64,000 nucleotides of DNA from Brevibacterium sp. (GCF_031179145.1 NZ_JAPSIB010000012.1:56046-120045); one strand, 5' to 3'. Counted from the first letter of the stretch, positions 21,209-30,172 are shown. Translations and numbers: made by a program. The notes: generated from the sequence alone by a model not told the origin.

Positions 21209-22254
21209 TGCATATTGTGCTGGTCGAGGATGACGAAGTCATCCGGGAGACAACCCAGATCGGGCTCGAACGGTTCGATTACACGGTGTCTGCATTTGCC
21301 GACGGCCGGGAGGGCTACGAGTTCGTCGCCGCCCACGGCGCCGACGTGCTGCTCCTCGACCTCATGCTGCCCACCATGAACGGCGCCTCGATCTGCCGCG
21401 CCATCCGTGAACGCTCGACCATCCCGATCATCATCATCTCCGCCCGCTCGGACTCGATCGACATCGTCCAGGCCCTCGAGGCCGGCGCCGACGACTATCT
21501 CACCAAGCCCTTCGACATGCAGGTGCTCAACGCCCGCATCCGCGCCGTGGTCCGGCGCTTCATCACCACCGGCACCGACTGGCTCGGCTACTCCCCGACG
21601 ACGGGGACCTCCTCGGCCCACGAGACCGTGATCGGCCCCGGGGGAATGATCACCGGTGACGGAATCCCCGAGGTGCTCGGGCCCAGCCCCGGGATGGACA
21701 ACCACGATCGCCTCCGCGCGCAGCTGAGCTCCGATGACACCTACCTCGGCGAGGGCGGGAGGTTCACCTCCGCACCCGAGCCCGATTCCGAGGAATACCT
21801 CGGCGATGTCAGCGTCCTGCCGCGCACCGAGGACCCGGTCGGCGGTCCCGCTCACCGCGGGCAGGCGTATCAGAGGCCCCGGCATGGTGCCGCGGTGCCC
21901 GGCAGGTCCACCGGGGCGACCGCCGGTGGAGCCTCCCACCAGGCGGCGGACAGCGGAGAGCTGGGACCGTTCCGGACCCGTCTGGGCTCCCTCGTCCTCG
22001 ATACCGGCCGCCTCACCGTCGAAGTCGACGGCGAAGAGGTCCACCTGACCCCGACCGAGCTGCGCGTGCTGCTCCTGTTGACCGAACAGCCCGAGCACGT
22101 CTACTCCCGCGAGAAGATCGCCTTCACCGTCTGGGGCTACGAGTGGGCCGGGGACTCGCGGGTCGTCGACGTCCACATCCAGCGCCTGCGGAAGAAGATC
22201 GGTGCCCACATGATCGAAACCGTGCGCGGATTCGGATACCGATTCGCGGGCTGA
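21208..22254 (+). CDS. OmpR-family response regulator with very long linker (CseB-like)
   Basis: 348 residues against 220-240 for the family. A normal receiver domain (residues 1-117, acidic pair EDD near 8, phosphoacceptor Asp51 in LLLDLMLPTMNG, Lys100 in YLTKPF) and a normal C-terminal winged helix (about 257-348, ending RGFGYRFAG) are separated by some 140 low-complexity Gly/Pro/Ser residues. The linker is in frame and without stops. Its start overlaps the lipoprotein stop and its stop lies four bases before the kinase, so the three genes are translationally coupled. GGAG Shine-Dalgarno. Probably activates envelope-related genes. Confidence 0.88.
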   Translation: MHIVLVEDDEVIRETTQIGLERFDYTVSAFADGREGYEFVAAHGADVLLLDLMLPTMNGASICRAIRERSTIPIIIISARSDSIDIVQALEAGADDYLTKPFDMQVLNARIRAVVRRFITTGTDWLGYSPTTGTSSAHETVIGPGGMITGDGIPEVLGPSPGMDNHDRLRAQLSSDDTYLGEGGRFTSAPEPDSEEYLGDVSVLPRTEDPVGGPAHRGQAYQRPRHGAAVPGRSTGATAGGASHQAADSGELGPFRTRLGSLVLDTGRLTVEVDGEEVHLTPTELRVLLLLTEQPEHVYSREKIAFTVWGYEWAGDSRVVDVHIQRLRKKIGAHMIETVRGFGYRFAG

Positions 22255-22258
22255 TCCG

Positions 22259-23539
22259 ATGTCACTGCGCTGGAAGATCTCCCTCCTCATCGTCGCCTCC
22301 GTGATCATCGCGGTGCTCTCCTGCAGCATCATCCTGCGCCAATCGGCCGCCCGCGCCGAGGACGACAGGATGCGCGAAACCGTGACGGAGCAACTGAGCA
22401 ACGCGGTGACGATCTTCTCCGAGACCGGGGTGCTCACGCTCAACGCCCGCATCGACGACCCGGAGCTGCCCGCCGACGCGCGCGCCGCCGCGCTCAAGGG
22501 CCAGAGCGTGACGATCCGGTCCGAGGTCGACGGGGAGGAGATCGTGTGGGCGGCCGCCCCGATCGAGGTCGGCACCTACACCGAGGTGATCTCGGTGCGC
22601 GCGTCGACCGAGGACAGCCAGGAGCTCATCGGCCGCATCGACCAGGCGCTTCTGGTCGGGATGATCGGCTCCGCCCTCGTCGTCGGCGGCATCGGCTCGC
22701 TGGTCGCCGGGCGGATCTCGCGGAGGCTGACCCTCGGCGCGCAGGCCGCACGGAAGATCGCCGCCGGTGACACCTCGATCCGGATCGCCGACGTCGTCGA
22801 CGAATCCGACCAGGAGGTCGCGGCCTTCGCCTCGGCGGTCGACACCGCCGTCAGCCGCCTGACCGAGCGCATCGACTCCGAACAGCGCTTCACCGCCGAC
22901 CTCGCGCACGAGATGCGCACGCCGCTGACCGGGCTGGTCAATGCCGCGAACCTGCTGCAGGAGGACTCGCGTCCGGCCGAGCTCGTCAAGGACCGGGTGC
23001 AGCGGATGCAGGTCCTCGTCGAGGATCTGCTCGAGGTCTCCCGCCTCGACGCCGGCCGGGCGAACCCGGAGTTCACCCGCGTCGACATCGATCAGACTAT
23101 CCGCTCCCTGCTCGGGACCATGACCGCCTCCGGGGCACTGGCCGGGCACCGGATCGACACCCACCTGGCGGCGCTCAACTCGACCCTCGTCACGGATGTC
23201 CGCCGCTTCGAACGCATCGTGTCCAACCTGCTGGTCAACGCGATCAAACACGGCGCGGACCCGATCCGGTTGGAGACGAGCACCCGCAGCCTCACCGTCA
23301 CGGACTCGGGACCCGGCTACCCTGCCGACATCGTCGACACCGGACCGACCCGCTTCGTGTCCGCCGGCGGAGGCGGAATGGGGCTGGGCCTGGTCATCGC
23401 TCAGGGCCAGGCCAGGCTGCTCGGCATCCGCCTCGTGTTCAGCAACGACCCGATCACTTCAGGTGCCCGCACCGAGGTGATCTTCCCCGATCAGGAAGCC
23501 CAGGAGCAGGCGCTGCGGCAGTACCTAGAATCGCGCTGA
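22259..23539 (+). CDS. Sensor histidine kinase (CseC-like)
   Basis: 426 residues. Membrane helix at 8-26, an extracytoplasmic domain of about 110 residues, second helix near 132-154, HAMP region (RISRRLTLGAQAARKIAAGD), dimerisation helix with the phosphoacceptor His in FTADLAHEMRTPLTGL, and an ATPase domain with an N-box (NLLVNAIKHG), G1 (DSGPGYP) and GGMGLGLVIA. It is the partner of the regulator four bases upstream. Signal unknown; the preceding lipoprotein may modulate it. Confidence 0.9.
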   Translation: MSLRWKISLLIVASVIIAVLSCSIILRQSAARAEDDRMRETVTEQLSNAVTIFSETGVLTLNARIDDPELPADARAAALKGQSVTIRSEVDGEEIVWAAAPIEVGTYTEVISVRASTEDSQELIGRIDQALLVGMIGSALVVGGIGSLVAGRISRRLTLGAQAARKIAAGDTSIRIADVVDESDQEVAAFASAVDTAVSRLTERIDSEQRFTADLAHEMRTPLTGLVNAANLLQEDSRPAELVKDRVQRMQVLVEDLLEVSRLDAGRANPEFTRVDIDQTIRSLLGTMTASGALAGHRIDTHLAALNSTLVTDVRRFERIVSNLLVNAIKHGADPIRLETSTRSLTVTDSGPGYPADIVDTGPTRFVSAGGGGMGLGLVIAQGQARLLGIRLVFSNDPITSGARTEVIFPDQEAQEQALRQYLESR

Positions 23540-23600
23540 GGACGAGGGACCCAGCCGCCGAGGAGGCTGAACCGCGCCGCTGAGGACGACGAACGCCCGC

Positions 23601-26246
23601 TCAGGACGGGCGGTGAGCGTCGAGGAGCTGCGCGGCGCGGATGTAGCCCAGATGCGAGTACGCCTGCGGGTGATTGCCCAGGTGCATCTCGGCGACCGGG
23701 TCGTACTCCTCGGCCAGCAGACCGGTCGGTCCCAGCAGGTTGTCGAGCTGCCGGAACAGGTCCCAGGCGTCGTCGATCCGACCCACCTTGATGAATGCCT
23801 CGATCAGCCACGTGGTGCAGATGTGGAACCCGCCCTCGAGCCCGGGCAGACCGTCGTCGTAGCGATAGCGGAACACGGTCGGCCCGACCCGCAGGTCCCG
23901 CTCGATCGCGTCGACGGTGGAGATGAAGCGGGGATCGTCGGGCTCGAGGAGCCCGCTCAGGCCCACGAACAGGCATGCCGCGTCGAGGTCCTTCTCCCCA
24001 TAGGCGACGGTGAAGGCCCCGACCTCTTCGTCGTACCCGTTGGTGAGCACATCGTGCGCGATCTCCTCGCGCAGCTGCCGCCACGCCCCGATGGGCTCCC
24101 GATCGAAGCGCTCGGCGATCCGCAGTGCCCGGTTCACGGTCACCCAGCACATCACCCGGGTGTAGACGTTGTGCTTGGGCGGGCGCCTGGCCTCCCAGAT
24201 CCCGTGATCGGCCTCCAGCCACCGCTTGCTCACGGCTTCGACCATCTGACAGGTCAGGGTCCAGTAGTCCTCGGGCAGTTCGCCGAGGTGTTCGGTGATT
24301 TCGTCGAGGAGCTCGGTGATCGGTCCGAAGACGTCGAGCTGGACCTGGTGCTCAGCGGCGTTGCCCACCCGCACCGGGCGGGACCCGGCGTACCCGGGCA
24401 GATGCGCGAGCACCGCCTCGGTGGTCAGCGCCGAGCCGTCCACCGCGTAGAGGGGATGGAGCTGTTCGGGAGCCGCGGTGTGGGCGAGGATGCCGGTGAG
24501 CCAGGACAGGAATCCCTCCGCCTCGGCGGTGGATCCGAGCGAGAGCAGCGCCCGCGCGGTCATCGAGCCGTCCCGCAGCCAGGTGTAGCGGTAGTCCCAG
24601 TTGCGGACGCCGCCGATTCCCTCCGGCAGCGAGGTCGTGGGGGCGGCGAGGATGCCGCCGGTCGGTTCGTGGCACAGCGCACGCAGGGTGATCGCCGACC
24701 GGATCACCTCCTCGCGGTGGTGGCCCGGGAGGGCCAGGGTGTCGACCCAGTTGCTCCAGAAGCTCAAGGCGCGCTCACGGATGAAACGCTCCCCGCCGGT
24801 GGCCATGTACCGGGCGTCTCCGGAGGCGTTGCCGCAGGCGAGGACGAGCACGACCACTCCGCCCGGCTGCTCCGAGGGGACGACGACCGCCTCGGTGGTG
24901 TGGGACTCCCCCGCCTCCTGAAGGTCGAACGTCAGCCCCGGGGCGTAGAGCTGGATCGGCTCGGAGGTCCCGAGGACGCTGACGCCGTCGGGCGTGGTCA
25001 CCATCCGCGTCGACACGGTCCCGTAGTCGAGGCGCGGCGCGAACTGGATCCGTGCTTCAGCGTCGCCGGTGAGCACACGCACGAGGATCGTGTCGTCGCT
25101 GTTCGACTCGACCGGAGCCAGGTAGTCGATGCAGCTCAATCCCGCCCACCGGGTCTCGAGCATCGTCGAGTGGGTGATGTAGCGCTGGGTCAGCGGCGCG
25201 GCGCCGGACGCGGCTTCGACGGCGAAGTAGCCGGCCGCCTCGGATCCGAGGATCTCGGAGAACATCGATGCCGAATGGGGCAGCGGATGCGGCATCCAGC
25301 AGATGCTGCCATAGGGGTCGACGAGGGCCGTGGACTGGCCGTTGCCGAGCAGGCTGTGCCGGTGGATCGGCGTCGCCTCCCGTCCGAACAGCCACGCCTT
25401 GCGCATCTCGAAGATCGCGGACAGGACGATCGAGACCTCTTCGGGGGAGCTCAGACGGAATTCGGCATGAGTCTGCACCGGCTCGGGCCCGACCTTGAGA
25501 CCCAGGTCGAGTTCGCCGAGTGTCTCCAGCGCCTTCTCATCGGCGATATCGTCGCCGATGAAGACGACCACCTCGGCGCCGACCTGCTCCCGCAGACGCA
25601 TCAGCGCCTCAGCCTTCGACGACGGCACGACGGCGAGGTCGATGACCTGCTTTCCACGGGTGACGTAGATCCTGTGCCGGTCCGCGAGGTCGTCGACGAC
25701 GCCTTCGATGCGGTGCTGTTCGTCGACCGGCAGGCCGCGCAGGTGCACGGCCGCACCCGTCGTCTTGTGCTCGATCAGCCCCAGCGGCAGCGCGTCGACG
25801 AGGTCCCGGCGGAAGTCGGTGAGGACAGAGAGCTGAGCCGGGCTCAGCGCATCGAGGGCAGCCGTGTCCGTCTCACCGCCGTGCGACCCGAACAGGTGGA
25901 CCTCCCGGGGCAGCCGCGACATGGCCGCGAGGTCGCGGAGACTGCGGCCGGAGATGACCCCCGCCGAGGTGGACGGCAGGGTCGCGAGCGCCCGCATCGA
26001 ATCGACGGAGGCGTCGAGCGGGTAGGCCTGGCTCGGGTGATCGACGATCGGGGCGATGGTGCCGTCGTAGTCGGTGGCGACGAGCAGGGACGGTGAGCGT
26101 GAGACTTCGAAGAGCCTCCGGAACAGTTCGGAGGGGAGTTCGCGGCTGGCTTCGGCCAGATCGCCGAGGAGTCCCGACGCGGGGACCGAAGCGGCCACGG
26201 GGATGAGCGGGGAAACGTGATCGTAGTCGTGCTCGACAGTACTCAT
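23601..26246 (-). CDS. otsB: Trehalose-6-phosphate phosphatase - GH15 hydrolase fusion
   Basis: 881 residues in two enzymes. Residues about 50-285 are a HAD-type OtsB (nucleophile Asp59 in ATDYDGTIAP, VISGRSLRDL, GDDIADEKAL near 230), releasing trehalose from trehalose-6-phosphate. From about 290 on is a GH15 (alpha/alpha)6 hydrolase (STALVDPYGSICWM, GGVRNWDYRYTWLRDGS, LLAEEYDPVAEMHLGNHPQ with the catalytic Glu), the family that includes glucoamylases and mycobacterial trehalase. One chain could make and consume trehalose, or act on another glucoside. The fusion is known in actinobacteria. No otsA is in the window. The ATG has GAGGTGAC before it. Convergent with the kinase. Confidence 0.88.
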   Translation of the reverse strand: MSTVEHDYDHVSPLIPVAASVPASGLLGDLAEASRELPSELFRRLFEVSRSPSLLVATDYDGTIAPIVDHPSQAYPLDASVDSMRALATLPSTSAGVISGRSLRDLAAMSRLPREVHLFGSHGGETDTAALDALSPAQLSVLTDFRRDLVDALPLGLIEHKTTGAAVHLRGLPVDEQHRIEGVVDDLADRHRIYVTRGKQVIDLAVVPSSKAEALMRLREQVGAEVVVFIGDDIADEKALETLGELDLGLKVGPEPVQTHAEFRLSSPEEVSIVLSAIFEMRKAWLFGREATPIHRHSLLGNGQSTALVDPYGSICWMPHPLPHSASMFSEILGSEAAGYFAVEAASGAAPLTQRYITHSTMLETRWAGLSCIDYLAPVESNSDDTILVRVLTGDAEARIQFAPRLDYGTVSTRMVTTPDGVSVLGTSEPIQLYAPGLTFDLQEAGESHTTEAVVVPSEQPGGVVVLVLACGNASGDARYMATGGERFIRERALSFWSNWVDTLALPGHHREEVIRSAITLRALCHEPTGGILAAPTTSLPEGIGGVRNWDYRYTWLRDGSMTARALLSLGSTAEAEGFLSWLTGILAHTAAPEQLHPLYAVDGSALTTEAVLAHLPGYAGSRPVRVGNAAEHQVQLDVFGPITELLDEITEHLGELPEDYWTLTCQMVEAVSKRWLEADHGIWEARRPPKHNVYTRVMCWVTVNRALRIAERFDREPIGAWRQLREEIAHDVLTNGYDEEVGAFTVAYGEKDLDAACLFVGLSGLLEPDDPRFISTVDAIERDLRVGPTVFRYRYDDGLPGLEGGFHICTTWLIEAFIKVGRIDDAWDLFRQLDNLLGPTGLLAEEYDPVAEMHLGNHPQAYSHLGYIRAAQLLDAHRPS

Positions 26247-26266
26247 GTCACCTCGGGCTTCTTGTC

Positions 26267-26926
26267 TCAGGAGTCTTCTTCGGTTCGGGGTGTGGAGTCC
26301 GGGTCGGTCTCGGAGGAGCCGGCGTCGGCGGTCACGGCCTGCTTCGCCCGGCTCAGTCGGGAGTAGCCGCCGATGATGAAGATGACGCCGGCGATGAGTG
26401 TGGCGGCCCCGGTGAACCCGAGGATCGCCAGCGCCTGGAAGTCATCGCCGAAGATCAGGATGACGCCGAGCAGGCCATGGCATCCGGCCGAGATGAGGAA
26501 GTCCGACGCCATCGGATGGTCTTTCAGCTGCCGGTGGTTCCACAGCTCGATGAGTCCGTGCAGCAGCGCCCAGATGCTCAGCGCCGCCCGCAGCTCGGAG
26601 GGCTGATCCGCGAGGAACAGGAAGACGATCGCCGGGATCGTGATCACCGCCTGCCCGAACATCGCCGTGCGCACGCTCAGCGGTGCGCGCAGGGCCTGGT
26701 AGACGAGGGCGAGCGCGAACAGCACCAGGTAACTGATGCTCAGCAGGTCGACGACGTCGACGCGCAGGGACAGCTGGGTGGGATTGTGGGAGTCCCGCGG
26801 CCAGAAGACGGTCGCGAAGCCGAAGAGCACGCCGAGGACTCCACGGATGATCATGGGCGTCCCGAGTGCCCTCGCTTCGGCGAGGGGCCGGGTGAGCGCT
26901 GTGCGCGGTTCGTCGGTACTCATCAC
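26267..26926 (-). CDS. HdeD/DUF308-like membrane protein
   Basis: 219 residues with about six hydrophobic segments (for example MIIRGVLGVLFGFATVFW and ATLIAGVIFIIGG) and a short acidic tail. Pattern and length fit HdeD-like proteins, whose E. coli founder is linked to acid resistance; the role here is unknown. The GTG start codes for the first of two Met-like positions and has TAGACT exactly six bases upstream, arguing for this leaderless GTG over the ATG that follows directly. It is 20 bases upstream of the OtsB fusion gene on the same strand. Confidence 0.7.
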   Translation of the reverse strand: MMSTDEPRTALTRPLAEARALGTPMIIRGVLGVLFGFATVFWPRDSHNPTQLSLRVDVVDLLSISYLVLFALALVYQALRAPLSVRTAMFGQAVITIPAIVFLFLADQPSELRAALSIWALLHGLIELWNHRQLKDHPMASDFLISAGCHGLLGVILIFGDDFQALAILGFTGAATLIAGVIFIIGGYSRLSRAKQAVTADAGSSETDPDSTPRTEEDS

Positions 26927-26932
26927 GGGTTC

Positions 26933-26938
26933 AGTCTA
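26933..26938 (-). promoter_or_regulatory. -10 element of the HdeD-like gene (leaderless)
   Basis: TAGACT on the minus strand, six bases before the GTG at 26926. Confidence 0.5.
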
Positions 26939-27003
26939 GTGACTTCCCGGCAGCTCTGTCCGACACGCTCGGGCCCAGAGTTGCGAATTTCACGCCGAAC
27001 GAC

Positions 27004-27032
27004 AAGGCGCCTTTCTTCTGTTGCGGCGCCCT
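27004..27032 (-). terminator. Weak terminator candidate after the Rieske gene
   Basis: GGCGCC occurs twice, 13 bases apart, 14 bases beyond the Rieske stop codon. The stem is short and there is no U-tract. Confidence 0.3.
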
Positions 27033-27045
27033 CGTGCCCGATCGG

Positions 27046-27459
27046 TCAGGAGATCGTCAGGGTCCCGCCCGACTCCTCCACGGTGAACTTCTGCAGGGGA
27101 TCGGTCGCCGGCCCGGTGATCACCTCACCGGAAGTGGTCGAGAACTGCGAACCATGGCACGGGCAGGTGATCTTGTCCTCTGTCACGGTGCGCACCTGGC
27201 AGCCCTGGTGGGTGCACACCGAGGTGAACGCGTGGAACTCCCCCGCCTTGGGCTGGGTCACGACGTAGGTCTCGTCGACGACGGTGCCGGAGCCGACCGG
27301 GACATCGTCTGCCGGGACGCTCGCCCCAGCCCCTCCGGACTCCTGCCCCGAGCCCTGCTTCTGGTCGTCGGTCCCGCACGCCGAGGTGAACGCCGCCGTG
27401 CCGCCGATCACGCCGGCCGCGCCCGCTCCCTTGATGATGGTGCGTCGATTCGCTTCCAT
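27046..27459 (-). CDS. Exported Rieske 2Fe-2S protein
   Basis: 137 residues. The start MEANRRTIIKGAGAAG carries twin arginines and a hydrophobic stretch ending at TSACG, so it is probably Tat-exported and perhaps lipidated at that Cys. A Gly/Ser-rich linker leads to a Rieske domain with both cluster loops, CTHQGC and CPCHGSQF. It is a short stand-alone Rieske protein, common in actinobacteria, not the large QcrA subunit; its partner is unknown. A much longer open frame runs upstream through recQ antisense, but this ATG has an AGGAG Shine-Dalgarno and begins the signal peptide. Confidence 0.88.
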   Translation of the reverse strand: MEANRRTIIKGAGAAGVIGGTAAFTSACGTDDQKQGSGQESGGAGASVPADDVPVGSGTVVDETYVVTQPKAGEFHAFTSVCTHQGCQVRTVTEDKITCPCHGSQFSTTSGEVITGPATDPLQKFTVEESGGTLTIS

Positions 27460-27582
27460 ACCCGCTCCTGAGTTCTGGTCGGCAGTCCCTGCTTCACAGA
27501 CTAGCGCGTCCGGCAGCGCTCCAGCGGGGTCAATCGCGCCTGCGCCGGGTCGGGGGCTTGGGGGCGTGTCAGCTGCGTCCAC

Positions 27583-27588
27583 TAGGCT
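27583..27588 (+). promoter_or_regulatory. -10 element of recQ (leaderless)
   Basis: TAGGCT, six bases before the ATG at 27595. No good -35. Confidence 0.5.
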
Positions 27589-27594
27589 GAAGGC

Positions 27595-29433
27595 ATGACC
27601 ACAGCCGCCACGACCTCCCCGCTCGACGTGCTCCGCGATGTCTTCGGTTATGAGGAGTTCCGCGGGCAGCAGGCGGCCGTCGTCGACCACCTCGTAGGGG
27701 GCGGGGACGCCGTGGTCCTCATGCCCACCGGCGGAGGCAAGTCCCTGTGCTATCAGATCCCGAGCCTCGTGCGCCCCGGGACGGGCGTCGTCATCTCCCC
27801 GCTCATCGCGCTCATGGCCGATCAGGTCGCTGCCCTGGACAACCTCGGCGTCCGGGCCGCCTACCTCAACTCGACCCTCGACTTCGAGCAGGCGCAGGAT
27901 GTCGAGCGCAAGCTCCTCGAGGGAGAGCTCGACCTGCTCTACCTCGCACCCGAACGACTCGTGCTGCCGCGGACGATGGCGCTGCTCGAGCGCGCCGAGG
28001 TCGCACTGTTCGCCATCGACGAGGCGCACTGCGTCTCCCAGTGGGGCCACGACTTCCGCAGCGACTACCTCGGCCTCGGGGTGCTGGCGCAGCGGTTCCC
28101 GACCGTCCCGCGCATCGCCCTGACCGCCACGGCGACCCCGGCCACCCACGCCGAGCTGACCGCCCGCCTGCATCTCGCGGACGCTGAGCATTTCGTCGCG
28201 AGCTTCGACCGACCAAACATCACGTACCGGATCGAACCGAAGAACTCCGCCCGTACGCAGCTGCTCAATTTCATCACCACTGAGCATCCCGGGGACTCGG
28301 GGATCGTCTACTGCCTCTCCCGCCGTGGGGTCGATCAGCTCGCCGAGGCGCTCGTGGCCAGGGGCATCCCCGCACTGCCCTATCATGCGGGTCTGCCCGC
28401 CGGGGTGCGCGCCGACCACCAGGCCAGGTTCCTCCGCGAGGACGGCCTGGTCATGGTTGCGACGATCGCCTTCGGCATGGGCATCGACAAGCCGGATGTC
28501 CGCTTCGTCGCCCACCTCGACCTGCCCCGCAGCGTCGAGGGCTACTACCAGGAGACCGGCCGCGCCGGGCGGGATGGGCTGCCGGCGGATGCGTGGATGG
28601 TCTACGGGCTCGGCGACGTCGTGTCCCAGCGTCGGCTGATCGAATCCGGTGAGGGCGATCAGGTGTTCAAGCGCCGGGCGATGTCCCACCTCGACTCGAT
28701 GCTCGCCCTCTGCGAGACCGTCGACTGCCGACGAGTGCAGCTGCTGCGCTACTTCGATGAGGAGTCGGGGCCGTGCGGCAACTGCGACACCTGCGCCACC
28801 CCGCCGGCGACCTGGGATGCGACGGTCGCGGTGCAGAAGCTGCTCTCGGCCGTCATCCGTCTCGACCGCGAACGAGGCCAGCGTTTCGGCGCGGGTCAGA
28901 TCATCGACGTCCTGCGCGGCAACGACAATGAGCGGTCGCGGGCGAGCGCGCACCAAGAGCTCAGTGTCTGGGGCATCGGCGACGACCTCAGCGAAGCCGA
29001 ATGGAAGACCGTGATCAGGCAGGTGCTCGCGCGCGGGCTCCTCGAATCGCATGGGGACTACGGAGTGCTCGTCCTCGGCGAGGACACCGGTCCCGTCCTG
29101 CGGGGAGAGTCAGCGGTGTTCCTGCGGGTGGATCCGGTCCGGAAGCCGGGATCGAGCGCGAGGAAGAACGGCTCGAAGCTCCGAGGTGACCCGGCTGAGT
29201 CGCTCGACGCCGCGGACTCCGCCCTGTTCGAGTCGCTGCGCACATGGCGTGCGGAGCAGGCGAAGGAACAGGGCGTGCCCGCCTATGTCGTCTTCCCCGA
29301 TGCCACGCTCTACGGGATCGTCGAGGCCAGGCCGTCGTCGATCGCGGAACTCGGTGGAGTCAGCGGTGTGGGGCTGAAGAAGCTCGAGCGCTACGGGCCT
29401 GGCGTCCTCGAGATCATCGCCGGCCGGGGCTGA
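27595..29433 (+). CDS. recQ: ATP-dependent DNA helicase RecQ
   Basis: 612 residues, standard bacterial RecQ size. Helicase motifs: GGGKSLCYQIP (Walker A), DEAHCVSQWGHDFR (DEAH with the RecQ aromatic loop) and QETGRAGRDG (motif VI). The RQC zinc site is C-x16-C-x2-C-x2-C (from VDCRRVQLL to NCDTC). The tail holds an HRDC-like domain (VPAYVVFPDATL to GVGLKKLERYG). It unwinds DNA 3' to 5' in recombination and repair. The start has a leaderless promoter arrangement. The stop codon lies in the first unit of a tandem repeat. Confidence 0.95.
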   Translation: MTTAATTSPLDVLRDVFGYEEFRGQQAAVVDHLVGGGDAVVLMPTGGGKSLCYQIPSLVRPGTGVVISPLIALMADQVAALDNLGVRAAYLNSTLDFEQAQDVERKLLEGELDLLYLAPERLVLPRTMALLERAEVALFAIDEAHCVSQWGHDFRSDYLGLGVLAQRFPTVPRIALTATATPATHAELTARLHLADAEHFVASFDRPNITYRIEPKNSARTQLLNFITTEHPGDSGIVYCLSRRGVDQLAEALVARGIPALPYHAGLPAGVRADHQARFLREDGLVMVATIAFGMGIDKPDVRFVAHLDLPRSVEGYYQETGRAGRDGLPADAWMVYGLGDVVSQRRLIESGEGDQVFKRRAMSHLDSMLALCETVDCRRVQLLRYFDEESGPCGNCDTCATPPATWDATVAVQKLLSAVIRLDRERGQRFGAGQIIDVLRGNDNERSRASAHQELSVWGIGDDLSEAEWKTVIRQVLARGLLESHGDYGVLVLGEDTGPVLRGESAVFLRVDPVRKPGSSARKNGSKLRGDPAESLDAADSALFESLRTWRAEQAKEQGVPAYVVFPDATLYGIVEARPSSIAELGGVSGVGLKKLERYGPGVLEIIAGRG

Positions 29434-29518
29434 GCCCTGGGCGCTCAGCCCTGGACGCTCAGCCCTGGGCGCTCAGCCCTGCACGGTCCTCAGCCCTGCG
29501 CGGTCCTCAACCCTGGGC
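29429..29518. repeat. Tandem repeat spanning the recQ/VOC gene junction
   Basis: Four 14-base units of the GCTCAGCCCTGGGC type are followed by two related 17-base units (GGTCCTCAGCCCTGCGC type). The array fills the whole space between two convergent stop codons and codes for the last residues of both proteins. Confidence 0.8.
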
Positions 29519-29944
29519 CTGCTCGGCCATGAAGGCCTCGGGGCCCTGCTCGGCAGCCTTCGGGTCCATCCACATGAACTCGAGGATGTTCCCGTCCGGA
29601 TCGGTCATGCTGATCGAGTACATGAAACCGTAGTCCTGCGGCTCCTTGTTCTCTCCTCCACCGGAATCGAGGATGGTCCGGCGCATGGCGTCGACCTCCT
29701 CCCGGGACTGTCGGCTCAGTGCGGTGAGCACCTGAGCGGTCGACTGGGGATCGGCGATCGGCTTGTCGGTGAACGACCCGAGGTACTCCTTCGTGAGGAT
29801 CATGAAGAAGATGTTCTCGTCCCACTTCACACAGGCAGCATTGTCATCGGTGAATTCGGGCACGATCTCGGTGCCCAGCGCGGTGTAGAAGGACTTCGCC
29901 TTCTCCAGGTCGGTGGTCGGCAGATTGACGAAGATCTCGGTCAT
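29507..29944 (-). CDS. VOC-superfamily (glyoxalase-like) protein
   Basis: 145 residues with the paired beta-alpha-beta modules of the vicinal-oxygen-chelate fold. It starts MTEIFVNLPTTDLEKAKSFY and has DPDGNILEFMW near the end, typical of the YitW/PhnB-like uncharacterised branch. Substrate unknown. AAAGG lies ahead of the ATG. The C-terminal residues AEQAQG are coded within the junction repeat, so this end may vary between strains. Confidence 0.85.
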   Translation of the reverse strand: MTEIFVNLPTTDLEKAKSFYTALGTEIVPEFTDDNAACVKWDENIFFMILTKEYLGSFTDKPIADPQSTAQVLTALSRQSREEVDAMRRTILDSGGGENKEPQDYGFMYSISMTDPDGNILEFMWMDPKAAEQGPEAFMAEQAQG

Positions 29945-30034
29945 GATGGCCTTTCACAGAGTGCGCGGAGGCGCAGGGATGGGGATTGGATGAGAATCGA
30001 CCTCGACCGCGAGACCGATGTGACTCATATCACT

Positions 30035-30063
30035 ACCATCGTCCCAGGGAGACCGCTTGTCAA
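30035..30063 (-). promoter_or_regulatory. Promoter for the VOC gene
   Basis: On the minus strand TTGACA (30058-30063) and GATGGT (30035-30040) are separated by 17 bases; the leader would be about 85 bases. Confidence 0.45.
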
Positions 30064-30110
30064 CGGTGCCCTTGACGGACCGAGCCCCCGCACCGGAACA
30101 GCAGACCGAG

Positions 30111-30172
30111 ATTTCCCAGGGAGAAGATGGTCGATTTTCGGTATCGAGTTCGACCATCTCCTCCCTGGAAAT
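30111..30172. repeat. Long inverted repeat in the VOC/OsmC divergent gap
   Basis: Arms 30111-30134 and 30150-30172 are nearly perfect complements (about 22 pairs, one bulge) around a 15-base loop. It lies between divergent genes, so it is not an obvious terminator; it could be a REP-like element, an RNA hairpin or a large operator. The rest of this 288-base gap holds the VOC promoter and no credible gene. Confidence 0.6.

Noticed and set aside
23613..26096. 827-codon open frame opposite the OtsB-GH15 gene
   Set aside because: Composition of a GC shadow; no motifs; the opposite strand has catalytic motifs of two enzymes.
27460..29052. Long upstream extension of the Rieske frame
   Set aside because: It runs antisense through recQ; the ATG at 27459 has a Shine-Dalgarno and starts a twin-arginine signal.
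29429..29518. Possible CRISPR array
   Set aside because: Units are only 14-17 bases and adjacent without unique spacers; this is a simple tandem repeat, and no cas gene is near.
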